The notes beneath the pieces were generated by a model. It was not told where the DNA came from. It saw nothing but the letters and a program-made list of their open reading frames with translations, and did not search any database. 64,000 nucleotides of DNA from Ponticaulis koreensis DSM 19734 (GTDB taxonomy: Bacteria > Pseudomonadota > Alphaproteobacteria > Caulobacterales > Hyphomonadaceae): assembly GCF_000420665.1 (NCBI RefSeq), contig NZ_ATVJ01000001.1:1426001-1490000 (forward strand), in the 5' to 3' direction. Shown in pieces: positions 1 through 8,250 of the stretch. Within the stretch, counting starts at the first letter, position 1, and each line of letters begins with the position of its first letter. The translations under genes were made by a program, and so were the position numbers.

Positions 1-207
1 CTGTATATAACGCCACATGATGAACAGTACGCCGAAGATCGGCAGAACGGTCGCTGCGGTCAGCAGATAGAGAAACCAGAGCGGGTCTGTTTCGAATTGT
101 TTTGAAATCAGCGTGCCGCCGAGAATCGCAGCGGTGTAAAGCGCCATAAGTGGCCAGAACCAGACCTGATAACGGCGTTTCGCCTGTTTGAATGTTACGT
201 GAGCCAT
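1..207 (-). CDS. Membrane protein, partial (C-terminus beyond window start)
   Basis: The reading frame starts with ATG at 207 after an AGGCTT-like ribosome site and runs off the left edge without a stop, so only the first 69 codons are visible. They encode a basic N-terminus (MAHVTFKQAKRRYQ) and two hydrophobic stretches, at about residues 17-31 and 43-65, which look like transmembrane helices. I do not recognise the family. The gene is divergent from the OmpA-like lipoprotein and shares the 177-base gap with it. Confidence 0.6.
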   Translation of the reverse strand, partial: MAHVTFKQAKRRYQVWFWPLMALYTAAILGGTLISKQFETDPLWFLYLLTAATVLPIFGVLFIMWRYIQ

Positions 208-384
208 ATAAGCCTCCTTGCTAAGTGAGGATGACTTTATGTAAAGCGCCCTTGTCTGTCAAGCGTCATTGTCATTTTGTCGTCAAATGGCGACATCACT
301 GCGTTCTGACCAGTTTGTAACGGAACAAAATGCACGCTGGGCCGTATGCTATCGGTACACGAATTCTGAATGGAGTAGATCGAT

Positions 385-1020
385 ATGAAACATCTGATCA
401 TTGCATCATCCGCGACAGCCCTTCTGCTCGCAGGGTGTGCGACTGATGGTGGCCCAAGCCAGCGCGTACTGACAGGCGCAGGTATCGGCGCGGTAACAGG
501 CGGCGCTCTTGGCACACTTGCAGGCGGCGATGACGGACGCAATGCTGCCATCGGTGCAGCCGTAGGCGCGATCGCTGGTGCTGCAGTCGGCGACTATATG
601 GACCGTCAGGAAGAACGCCTTCGTCAGCAAACAGCAGGCACTGGCATTGAGGTAGATCGTCAGGGCGACCAGATTTATCTGACAGCCCCATCCAATGTGA
701 CATTTGAGGTCAACAGCGCGTCTATCCAGCCTCAATTCTATGGCACGCTGAACGACATTGCGCGCACGCTCGTAGACTATCCGTCTACTGCGGTAGATGT
801 TGTGGGCCACGCAAGTGCAGACGGCCCTGCCGATTATAACATGCAGTTGTCCCAGCGCCGTGCGGTGACGGTTGCGGACTACCTGAATGCACAAGGCATT
901 GACGCAGTGCGTCTCTATGCAACCGGCATGGGTGAGACACAGCCGCTCCCCGGCATTTCGCCGGAAGATCCGGCCAACCGCCGTGTCGAAATTGTTCTGA
1001 CGCCAATTACACAAGGTTGA
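385..1020 (+). CDS. OmpA-family outer-membrane lipoprotein with glycine-zipper
   Basis: A 211-residue lipoprotein. The N-terminus is a lipoprotein signal peptide with lipobox LLAGC (lipidated Cys18). Residues about 30-70 are a Gly/Ala-rich glycine-zipper segment of the kind that packs in or against membranes. Residues about 100-208 form an OmpA C-terminal domain, including the peptidoglycan-contact region (VDVVGHASADG, then the LSQRRAVTVADYL helix and a conserved NRRVEI strand). The family (YiaD/Pal-like) tethers the outer membrane to peptidoglycan. Start: ATG at 385 follows GGAG at 371-374. It is a single gene, ended by the hairpin at 1055-1080. Confidence 0.88.
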   Translation: MKHLIIASSATALLLAGCATDGGPSQRVLTGAGIGAVTGGALGTLAGGDDGRNAAIGAAVGAIAGAAVGDYMDRQEERLRQQTAGTGIEVDRQGDQIYLTAPSNVTFEVNSASIQPQFYGTLNDIARTLVDYPSTAVDVVGHASADGPADYNMQLSQRRAVTVADYLNAQGIDAVRLYATGMGETQPLPGISPEDPANRRVEIVLTPITQG

Positions 1021-1050
1021 TAAGCCGTAGAGACCAGAGTCTCTGGATAC

Positions 1051-1089
1051 AAAAAAGCCGGTGAGTTAACTCACCGGCTTCTCTTTTTT
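1051..1089. terminator. Bidirectional rho-independent terminator
   Basis: A perfect palindromic stem AAGCCGGTGAG/CTCACCGGCTT (1055-1080, TTAA loop) is flanked by A6 on the left and a T-rich tract on the right. It can therefore end both the lipoprotein (+) and the MFS gene (-), which converge here. Confidence 0.85.
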
Positions 1090-1110
1090 GTCAGATGGTT
1101 GCGTATCTGA

Positions 1111-2700
1111 TTATTCTGGCATGTCGCGCTTCAGGCGCATTGCAGAGAAGAAGAAGAACACGCCTGCCACGGCATACAGCACTGTCAGAAACAGCATCGA
1201 AATACGCGTGCTTGATTGGTTGTGCTCTTCACAGAAGACGAACTGTTCTTCGGTGACTGGTCGCTCAAGATCTGCGAGAACAGCATTGCGCGCTTCAACT
1301 GAAATCGGGCTCATTCTGTTCGACGTGTCCTCTGAGAGGACTGTCCAGAACGATCTGGCTTCACCAGAGTCAATCCGAGCTTCACGTTCAGCAAAGATAA
1401 CTGCGCGTTCGGCAGCATCACACATGGAGCGATCCAGAATCTCGGAATAGCCTGCTTCTTCAAGAGCCGGAGAGAATGCGAGGTCTGACACGATACCTGC
1501 TGCGGGCGGGCCCAGACCATACCCCAGGAGGTTCACGACGAAAAGCATGATCGCTGTGGACGTCGCACGAACGCGGTTGGATACGACACCTGCAGCAATA
1601 GAATACTGAGCAGCAAGATAGCCGTATTTGATCCCGTTGCCGACGGCTAGGCCGATGACGCAGATCGCGCCGATTGCGGATGTAAATGCCAGGCCAAAGA
1701 ATGGAACACACAAGATGAGGCCACCTGCAGACAGCCACGCAACGGCCGAGGATGATTTCATCTTGCTGGCGATATATCCGAGGAGGAATGTGCCGATCGC
1801 GCCGCCTGCATAAGCAGGTACGTTAAACCATACGGATGCTTCACCAGCGGTCAGTCCGAATGCGCGTTGAAGGTACAGGGACTGGAATGCTGAGATGGCG
1901 TATCCGCAGAATGCCGCCATAGTTGCGCCGCCGACCATCCACCAGTAAGACGGTTTTGAGAAAAGTTCCTTGAATGCCTCACCGAAGGTCGCCCTGGCGA
2001 CAGACTGTTTCGCGCCAGCTGGCTCAGTATAACCGCGCGGAGGCTCTTTTACAGTGAAGTATAGGATCAGGCCGATCACGACGCCCGGAATGCCGAGAAT
2101 GAAGAACGCATAGCGCCAGCCGAATTCATCAGCGATCGGGCCCGCAATCAGGTTTGCGCCCAGCGTGCCGAGCGTGACACCCATCGCGTAATAACCCATT
2201 GCAGAAGAACGTTTCTTCGGAGGGTAATAATCCGCGATCAGAGAGTTTGCTGGAGGCGTACAGCCGGCTTCACCAATGCCCACACCAACGCGACATGCCA
2301 GCAGGACCCAGAAGCCGCCAATCGTCACACCAAGAAGTGTGATTTCGGTCGCCAGGCCACAAAGTGCCGTCATAACAGACCAGAGCGCCACACAGATCGC
2401 GATAATCAGGACACGGTTGCGGCGTTCAGCAATACGTGCAAGCGGAATGCCTACAATGGTGTAGAGGAACGCAAAGCCAAAGCCTGTAAGAAGACCGAAA
2501 GCTGTATCCGAAATTCCAAGCTCTGCTTTGAGTGGCCGCGCAACAACTGAAAGAAGCGCACGGTCAATGAAGTTCAGAATGTAGATGATCAAAAGCGCGT
2601 TGAGAACATAGGTGCGGTATCCGAATGACCCGAACCCTTCATTCTGCGCCTGTTCCGGCTTATCCGTGGCCGGATCACCTGAATCAGTAATGTTAGTCAT
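1111..2700 (-). CDS. Spinster-like MFS transporter
   Basis: A 529-residue major facilitator carrier with about 12 hydrophobic helices. The N-terminal segment (LLIIYILNFIDRALLSVVARPLKAELG, with DR after helix 1, and LLTGFGFAFLYTIVGIPLARIAERRNR forming the helix 2-3 loop) is typical of the spinster-type/AGZA-like MFS carriers common in alphaproteobacteria. Substrate cannot be read from sequence. Oddity: between the last two helices (about residues 415-495) lies an unusually long hydrophilic, acidic loop with two cysteines, predicted to be periplasmic. Start: ATG at 2700 with GGGAGG just upstream. It is an apparent monocistron ending at the terminator at 1051-1089. Confidence 0.85.
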   Translation of the reverse strand: MTNITDSGDPATDKPEQAQNEGFGSFGYRTYVLNALLIIYILNFIDRALLSVVARPLKAELGISDTAFGLLTGFGFAFLYTIVGIPLARIAERRNRVLIIAICVALWSVMTALCGLATEITLLGVTIGGFWVLLACRVGVGIGEAGCTPPANSLIADYYPPKKRSSAMGYYAMGVTLGTLGANLIAGPIADEFGWRYAFFILGIPGVVIGLILYFTVKEPPRGYTEPAGAKQSVARATFGEAFKELFSKPSYWWMVGGATMAAFCGYAISAFQSLYLQRAFGLTAGEASVWFNVPAYAGGAIGTFLLGYIASKMKSSSAVAWLSAGGLILCVPFFGLAFTSAIGAICVIGLAVGNGIKYGYLAAQYSIAAGVVSNRVRATSTAIMLFVVNLLGYGLGPPAAGIVSDLAFSPALEEAGYSEILDRSMCDAAERAVIFAEREARIDSGEARSFWTVLSEDTSNRMSPISVEARNAVLADLERPVTEEQFVFCEEHNQSSTRISMLFLTVLYAVAGVFFFFSAMRLKRDMPE

Positions 2701-3228
2701 GTATTGCCTCCCGAGAAGGCGTAACTAAAACGATTTACTTCGCGAATACCAGACCCATCGGACGAGAATTGTTTCATCTCGCAGCTTTGTTAGTCGGCTG
2801 ATATCCGGAGTAGTAAGATGCTACGAGAATCAGCCTGTTTCCTGAGGGTGAGGCGCAAACGTTTCGATTTCTTACATACTGCAATTATTTGGGCGTCGGG
2901 GCTGTCCGACTTGCTAGAGCGAAAGGGCTTCGGGCGGATATAAAAGCGGCGCTGAGCCGAGAAGTGACGAAAACATTTGTGAGGTTGATAACTGTAAGTC
3001 CGTATTTTCTCGAATTTCTCAATTATGACGATACAGAGAGAGAACGTGGAAGCTCGAATGACCTCATGTTTAACTTTCAGTATGTTGGTGATGATGCCTA
3101 AGGCGGGTTTGTTTTTTCTTCCGGAAATGACGGTTCATCGAAGGTTTGAGCTTGAGCGCCGAAAAGATTCTATGCGAAGAATGCCCGGCAGATTTTTTTA
3201 CCCCGTGCGGGAGAAACAGGAGTTTTCA
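2701..3228. other. 528-bp non-coding gap between divergent MFS and S9 peptidase genes
   Basis: This holds the two divergent promoters. I see no supported gene. A 70-codon frame at 2889-3101 and an N-terminal extension of the peptidase frame from 3025 both lack ribosome sites and plausible protein composition. No long hairpin or recognised operator stands out. The sequence is more AT-rich than the flanks. Confidence 0.5.
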
Positions 3229-5184
3229 ATGCCAGCCTTTTCCGTGCGCGGAAGCATTGTGCGTTTCGTTGGCCTCGTTGCAGGATGTCTATTGGTTTCT
3301 CAAGCGGCGTCCGCTCAGCTACCTATAGAAGAGTATTCTAACCCTGCAGACTTTCGTTCTCTTGATTTGTCACCGGACGGTGAGCGTCTTGCAGGTATCC
3401 GATGGATCGATGGGAACGAGTACTTGTGTATTTTCGACATCAATCCGATCGGGCAGGAGTGCCTTGTTGAAATTGGAGAACTCCGTGCCGATGGAACCGG
3501 TTATATTGATGAGAACCATGTTCTGATCATAGCAACTGAGGAACAGGCCCGCATGGGTGGAAGCCGTCGCTTTACGTTCGATGAGTCACGCGCGTTTGTG
3601 ATCGATCTGGAAGACGGCGATGTAGAAACGCTCCTTCATCGAACAGACAATCTCTACGCCCGTCAGGGCGGGCTTGGTCGCGTCATCGGCGCAAATCCGG
3701 ATGAAGGTGTAGTTTATATGCTGGCATATTCAGATAGCCGGCCACCGACCCAGGATGTATTCGAAGTGTCGCTGAGTTCAGGTCGTGGTCGAAGGGTGCA
3801 TCGGGGCGATGATTATACAACCGGATGGCTGCTGCTACCTGATGGTGAGCCTTTGCTTCGCGAGAACTTCAATCAGGAAGACGATGTCTACTATCTGGAA
3901 GTTCGTGACGGGCGTTCATGGGAAGTTATTTATGCTCGCCAGGAGGCAATCCCGTCCTTTACGATTCAGGGGTTGAGCGAAGACCTGCAGAATGCTGTCG
4001 TTGTTCGCGATACTGAAGACGGCGCGAGTACGGGACTGTATTTCGTATCGCTCAGCGATGGCGAACTCACCGGACCGTTTCTTGTTGAGGAAGGCAAGGA
4101 AATCGAGCGTATCATCATGGATGGTGACCGCATCATTCTCGGCGTTCAGTATTCAGGCCTGACGCCGTCTTATCACATGCTGAACGAGTCGCACGATGCG
4201 GTGGTTAACCAGATCGTCGACATGTTTCCGGGTGTGAGCGTCACATTGGTTGACTGGACCAGCGATTGGGATCGCTTGCTATTCCTTCTGTCGGGGGGGG
4301 CTTACCCGGGTACCTACGTCGTTTATGACGTGCCTTCCCAATCGTTCGTGTTCCAGACACGTTCGCGCACAGCGTTCACCCCAGAACAAATCGCACCGCA
4401 GCAGGCGATAACCTATGAGGCCCGCGACGGTCTTGAGATCAACGCCATTCTGACCTGGCCGCTGGGGGTGGACCCCGCTCAGGCGAGCAATCTGCCGCTG
4501 ATTGCGATGCCGCACGGTGGGCCGGAGGCGTATGACAAACTGCAGTTTGACTGGCTGTCACAGCCTTTCGCAAGCCGGGGATACATGGTGCTTCAGCCAA
4601 ATTTCCGTGGATCATCGGGTTTCGGTCAGAATTTCACTCAGGCCGGACATCGCCAGTGGGGGCGAGCGATGCAGGATGACGTGACCGACGGTGTTCAGTT
4701 GTTGATTGACGAAGGGCTGGTCGATCCGGATCGGATCTGCATCGTCGGTTGGAGTTATGGCGGGTATTCAGCTCTGGCAGGTGGTGCCTTTACGCCGGAT
4801 CTTTATAACTGCGTCGCGTCTGTCGCAGGTGTAAGTGACTTGCCGGAGATGATTGCCTTCGAACGACGTACCGCCGGGCGTGAAAGCTGGGTGTATGAAT
4901 ATTGGAACAGACAGTTTGGCGATGATCCGGAAGTTCTGGAGCCGATTTCCCCATATTATCACGCTGATGCGTTCCAGGCGCCAGTACTCCTGCTGCATGG
5001 ATCTTATGACACTGTCGTTCCGCCAGAACAGAGTGAGCGTATGGAAGCTGCACTCGTTCGTGCTGGCAAGCCAGTGGAGATGCAAATTTTCGAAGATCAG
5101 AATCATTCCATTATGGAAGAGTCTGCACGGTTCCAGACATTGGATGCGCTAATGCGTTTTGTCGAAACGCATATTGGTGAGTGA
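3229..5184 (+). CDS. Secreted S9-family prolyl oligopeptidase-like peptidase
   Basis: A 651-residue serine peptidase. The open frame extends upstream to 3025, but ATG 3229 is chosen because it follows CAGGAG and begins a clean signal peptide (basic start, hydrophobic core, SQAASA-Q cleavage at about residue 29). Residues about 30-390 are beta-propeller-like (repeated LDLSPDGERLAG-type strands). The C-terminal alpha/beta hydrolase carries nucleophile Ser509 (GWSYGGY), Asp594 (LLHGSYDTVV) and His626 (DQNHSI). The family cleaves short peptides, often after proline or acyl-blocked residues; here it is probably periplasmic. A run of eight G lies within the coding region at 4293-4300. A weak hairpin follows at 5202-5233. 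Confidence 0.9.
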   Translation: MPAFSVRGSIVRFVGLVAGCLLVSQAASAQLPIEEYSNPADFRSLDLSPDGERLAGIRWIDGNEYLCIFDINPIGQECLVEIGELRADGTGYIDENHVLIIATEEQARMGGSRRFTFDESRAFVIDLEDGDVETLLHRTDNLYARQGGLGRVIGANPDEGVVYMLAYSDSRPPTQDVFEVSLSSGRGRRVHRGDDYTTGWLLLPDGEPLLRENFNQEDDVYYLEVRDGRSWEVIYARQEAIPSFTIQGLSEDLQNAVVVRDTEDGASTGLYFVSLSDGELTGPFLVEEGKEIERIIMDGDRIILGVQYSGLTPSYHMLNESHDAVVNQIVDMFPGVSVTLVDWTSDWDRLLFLLSGGAYPGTYVVYDVPSQSFVFQTRSRTAFTPEQIAPQQAITYEARDGLEINAILTWPLGVDPAQASNLPLIAMPHGGPEAYDKLQFDWLSQPFASRGYMVLQPNFRGSSGFGQNFTQAGHRQWGRAMQDDVTDGVQLLIDEGLVDPDRICIVGWSYGGYSALAGGAFTPDLYNCVASVAGVSDLPEMIAFERRTAGRESWVYEYWNRQFGDDPEVLEPISPYYHADAFQAPVLLLHGSYDTVVPPEQSERMEAALVRAGKPVEMQIFEDQNHSIMEESARFQTLDALMRFVETHIGE

Positions 5185-5201
5185 TGAAAACCGGAGTGCC
5201 G

Positions 5202-5233
5202 GTGCCCTGTGACTGCAAATGGTTACAGGGCAC
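5202..5233 (+). terminator. Possible terminator hairpin after S9 peptidase
   Basis: Perfect 9-bp stem GTGCCCTGT/ACAGGGCAC (5202-5210, 5225-5233) with a 14-base loop, just after the peptidase stop. It is not followed by a clear T run, so it may be a weak terminator or a 3'-end stabiliser. Confidence 0.45.
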
Positions 5234-5266
5234 TCTATCGATATCTCTTAGATAACGTAGCGGGTG

Positions 5267-5620
5267 TTATTCAGTTATAACACAGTAAGATAGGTCGGCG
5301 GTGCGCGTGTCACGCGCCTGAATCACGCAGTAATTCTGAGTGTCAGCGCGGAAGGTCACGCCGTGGGACATGCGGACAATTGGCATATCAGGGCAGCGTC
5401 CCCCATCGGCGATAAGAGCCATCAATCTGTCTATTTCGCTATTGCCGTTGCCATCGGCGAGTTCGCTGCCTTCCGGGCAAGTGCGGTCACCATAGACGAG
5501 CATACGTCCCTCCGGCAGTTCGATATCGTCGAACGGAGGTGGCAGTGTGTCTTCAGCCATAACCACTGGTGCAGATGCGCAGGCAGTAAAAATCGCTGCG
5601 AGTATCGCAGTGTATTTCAT
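5267..5620 (-). CDS. Small secreted protein of unknown function
   Basis: A 117-residue protein with an N-terminal signal peptide (MKYTAILAAIFTACASAPVVMA, cleavage near residue 22). The mature part is acidic and has four cysteines (in RTCPEG, GGRCPD, NYCVIQ and SYCVIT), suggesting two disulfides in the periplasm. I do not recognise a family. It is convergent with the S9 peptidase and lies downstream of the beta-oxidation cluster terminator, so it is probably transcribed alone. Confidence 0.6.
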   Translation of the reverse strand: MKYTAILAAIFTACASAPVVMAEDTLPPPFDDIELPEGRMLVYGDRTCPEGSELADGNGNSEIDRLMALIADGGRCPDMPIVRMSHGVTFRADTQNYCVIQARDTRTADLSYCVITE

Positions 5621-5714
5621 TGAATGAGTTCCCCTGATTTTGCGTCCCGGCGTTAGGGTTGCACCATTCTGCCGGGGGCAGCAATGCCGGAGCTGTATTT
5701 ACTCTGGCGGATCC

Positions 5715-5743
5715 AAAAAAGCCGGGGCGTGAACCCCGGCTTT
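5715..5743 (-). terminator. Rho-independent terminator of beta-oxidation cluster
   Basis: GC-only stem GCCGGGG/CCCCGGC (5721-5727, 5734-5740). Read on the minus strand it is followed by a T6 run. It lies 45 bases after the stop of the multifunctional beta-oxidation enzyme. Confidence 0.85.
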
Positions 5744-5787
5744 GCAGTCGGGCGACAGCAAGGCCGCCCGTGGAGGAATAGTTCGCC

Positions 5788-8016
5788 TTAAGCAGCCGCT
5801 TTTTCCTGCTTTGCTGGTGGGAAGCGGGAGTAGAAGGTTTCACCCTTCTCAGCCATTTCGCGTAGCATTGCATTCGGACGGAAGCGTTCGCCATGTGCGT
5901 CCGCGAGGCGGTCTGCTTCTTCAACGAAGGCTTTAATGCCCCATTTGAGGTCCATGTAAGACGCACAGCCGCCTGTGTATGGCGCAAAGCCCCATGCCAG
6001 GATCGAGCCGATATCTGCGTCACGTGCGTCTGTGATCACGCCTTCTTCAAAGCAGCGCGACACTTCGATGCACTGACGGAAGAGGAAGCGCGTGGTCAGC
6101 TCTTCTTTGAGGTCAGGCGGGCACTCGTCGACCTTTACTTCCAGCTTGTCGGAAAGGTCCGGCCAGAGGCGTGTCGGCTTACCGTTATCGCCATACTCGT
6201 AATAGCCCTTGCCGGCTTTACGGCCGACGCGGCCTTTGTCTTCCACGAGCCATGCGAGGAACTGGCTGGATGGTTGCTCGTTGGCATCAGCGCCTGCAGC
6301 TTTGGCATACTGGCGACCGATTTTCAGAGCTGTATCGAGGCCAACAGAGTCCGAAACTTCCAATGGGCCCATTGGCATGCCGCACTGACGGCCGACATTC
6401 TCGATGATGGCAGGCTTGATGCCTTCCATCAGCATTTCCATGCCTTCCTGCGTGTATGTGCCGAAGCATCGTGATGTGTAGAAGCCACGGAAATCGTTCA
6501 CGACGATTGGCGTTTTGCGGATCTTCAGAACATAGTCGATCGTCTTGGCAAGCGTTTCTTCGGTAGTTTTGTCACCAAGGATGATCTCGACAAGGCCCAT
6601 ACGCTCAACCGGCGAAAAGAAGTGGACGCCGATATAGTTTTCAGGGCGGACAGATGCTTCTGCGAGACCGGTGATTGGCAGGGTAGACGTGTTGGAGCCC
6701 ATGACCGCTGTGTCGGCGAGGTGCTCTTCCGCCATTTTCGTGACTTTGGCTTTCAGCTCTGTGTCCTCGAACACGGCCTCAACCACAATGTCTGCGCCCT
6801 TGATCTGGGAGTAGTCTGTGCTTGGCGTGATGAGAGAGAGAATGCCGTCCGCTTTCTCCTGGCTCATCTTGCCGCGAGACACCTGCTTGTCGAGGATGCG
6901 CTTGGAGTAAGCCTTACCTTTTTCGGCGCTCTCCTGAGAGATGTCGAGAAGGACGGTTTCAATACCAGCCATCGCCTGAACGTGAGCAATACCCGCGCCC
7001 ATGAGGCCAGCGCCGAGAACAGCTGCTTTCTTGACTTCGTATTTTGCGGGTGCTGCCGGACGGGATGCGCCCTTGGACAGTTCCTGCATGGACACGAAGA
7101 GCGAGCGGATCATGCCTTTGGCTTCCGGACGCTGCTGCGTGTCGATGAAGTAGCGTGTCTCAATGCGAAGACCTGCATCGATTGGCACCTGAGAGCCTTC
7201 ATAGAGGCATTTCAGAATGTTCGTCTGCGCAGGATAATTGCCATAGGTTTTCGATGAAATCATCGCATTGCCCATGGTGGAGATTTGTGTCGCCTTAGGG
7301 TGCTGGTTTGGAACGCCGCCCGGGAATTTGAAGCCTTTCTCGTCCCATGGCGCTTTCGCGTTCGGGTTGGCTTTTGCCCATGCTTTGGCTTTCTCGACCA
7401 GCTCAGCTGTTGGCGAGAGTTCGTTCACAACGCCAAGGCCGAGGGCTTCGTCAGCCTTCATGGATTTGCCTTCCAGAATGTACTGGCTGGCAGCCATCAG
7501 GCCGATTAGACGCGGTAGGCGCTGTGTGCCACCTGCGCCTGGCAGAAGGCCGATTTTCGCTTCTGGCAGACCAAGTTGAAGCTTCGGATTGTCGTTCGCC
7601 GCAACGCGGTAGTGACATGCCAGCGCGAGTTCCAGACCGCCGCCGAGAGCGAGGCCGTTAATTGCGGCAGCAACCGGCTTGCCGCAGGTTTCCAACTCGC
7701 GGAAGGTTTTGTTCAGCACGAAAGACCGGTCGAACAGCTTTTTGAGTTTTGTCTGCTCGTCTTCGTCTTGTGCAGCGCCGCCGCCTGCGGACTGGTTCAT
7801 CTCGCCAAGGTCAGCGCCCGCGCAGAAGCCTGATGGCTTGCCGGATGTAATGACGAGGCCTTTGATTTCGTCATTGGATGCAACTTCAGCGGCCAGAGCG
7901 ACGATATCCTGAACGACCTGACCGGTCAGTGTGTTCATGGAGCGGCCCGGTACGTCGAAGGTTGCCAGCGCAATGCCGTCGCCGTCGATTTCGAATTTGA
8001 ATGTTTCGAGGTTCAT
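5788..8016 (-). CDS. FadB/FadJ-like enoyl-CoA hydratase / 3-hydroxyacyl-CoA dehydrogenase
   Basis: A 742-residue bifunctional beta-oxidation enzyme. The N-terminal crotonase fold (about 1-190) has oxyanion-hole sequences FCAGADLGEM and GGGLELALACHY and the second catalytic glutamate in LPEAKIGLLPGAGG. The middle has an NAD-binding Rossmann motif (VLGAGLMGAGIAH, about residue 333) and the hydroxyacyl-CoA dehydrogenase signature VHFFSPVERMGLVEI. The C-terminal dehydrogenase half includes GRKAGKGYYEY. It hydrates trans-2-enoyl-CoA and oxidises 3-hydroxyacyl-CoA to 3-ketoacyl-CoA. It is the last gene of a minus-strand operon with thiolase, matching the alpha/beta (FadJI/FadBA) subunit pairing, and is followed by a strong terminator. 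Confidence 0.93.
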   Translation of the reverse strand: MNLETFKFEIDGDGIALATFDVPGRSMNTLTGQVVQDIVALAAEVASNDEIKGLVITSGKPSGFCAGADLGEMNQSAGGGAAQDEDEQTKLKKLFDRSFVLNKTFRELETCGKPVAAAINGLALGGGLELALACHYRVAANDNPKLQLGLPEAKIGLLPGAGGTQRLPRLIGLMAASQYILEGKSMKADEALGLGVVNELSPTAELVEKAKAWAKANPNAKAPWDEKGFKFPGGVPNQHPKATQISTMGNAMISSKTYGNYPAQTNILKCLYEGSQVPIDAGLRIETRYFIDTQQRPEAKGMIRSLFVSMQELSKGASRPAAPAKYEVKKAAVLGAGLMGAGIAHVQAMAGIETVLLDISQESAEKGKAYSKRILDKQVSRGKMSQEKADGILSLITPSTDYSQIKGADIVVEAVFEDTELKAKVTKMAEEHLADTAVMGSNTSTLPITGLAEASVRPENYIGVHFFSPVERMGLVEIILGDKTTEETLAKTIDYVLKIRKTPIVVNDFRGFYTSRCFGTYTQEGMEMLMEGIKPAIIENVGRQCGMPMGPLEVSDSVGLDTALKIGRQYAKAAGADANEQPSSQFLAWLVEDKGRVGRKAGKGYYEYGDNGKPTRLWPDLSDKLEVKVDECPPDLKEELTTRFLFRQCIEVSRCFEEGVITDARDADIGSILAWGFAPYTGGCASYMDLKWGIKAFVEEADRLADAHGERFRPNAMLREMAEKGETFYSRFPPAKQEKAAA

Positions 8017-8035
8017 TTATGTGTCTCCTGAAGTG

Positions 8036-8248
8036 TCAGGTTTGATCATTGTCATCGGAAGAGTCGGCCTGCGTGTCGGCTTTGCGTTGGAAGGAGGCGG
8101 TCAACGCCGCGCCAATCGCAACACCGCAACCTATACCGACCGCCAGCATTGACGGTTGGTCGGTTGCCGCCATCAGGCCTGCGCCCATCGCAGTTCCACA
8201 GCCAATTCCTATGGCCATGCCTGCGCCCGGGCTAATCTTTCCGGCCAT
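8036..8248 (-). CDS. Small glycine-zipper membrane protein in beta-oxidation operon
   Basis: A 70-residue protein whose ATG lies 2 bases after the thiolase stop, suggesting translational coupling; its own stop is 19 bases before the multifunctional enzyme. Residues about 8-26 and 36-52 are two related hydrophobic segments (AIGIGCGTAMGAGL and AVGIGCGVAIGAAL), an internal duplication with GxxxG-type spacing and one Cys each. A charged tail (QRKADTQADSSDDNDQT) follows. It probably forms a membrane hairpin. No known function; possibly it anchors the neighbouring enzymes to the membrane, which is conjecture. Confidence 0.6.
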   Translation of the reverse strand: MAGKISPGAGMAIGIGCGTAMGAGLMAATDQPSMLAVGIGCGVAIGAALTASFQRKADTQADSSDDNDQT

Positions 8249-8250
8249 GA

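Noticed and set aside
2889-3101. 70-codon open frame before the S9 peptidase
   Set aside because: No ribosome site or family features, and it lies in a promoter-like AT-rich gap.
3025-3228. N-terminal extension of the S9 peptidase
   Set aside because: No ribosome site, and it would hide the signal peptide beginning at ATG 3229.
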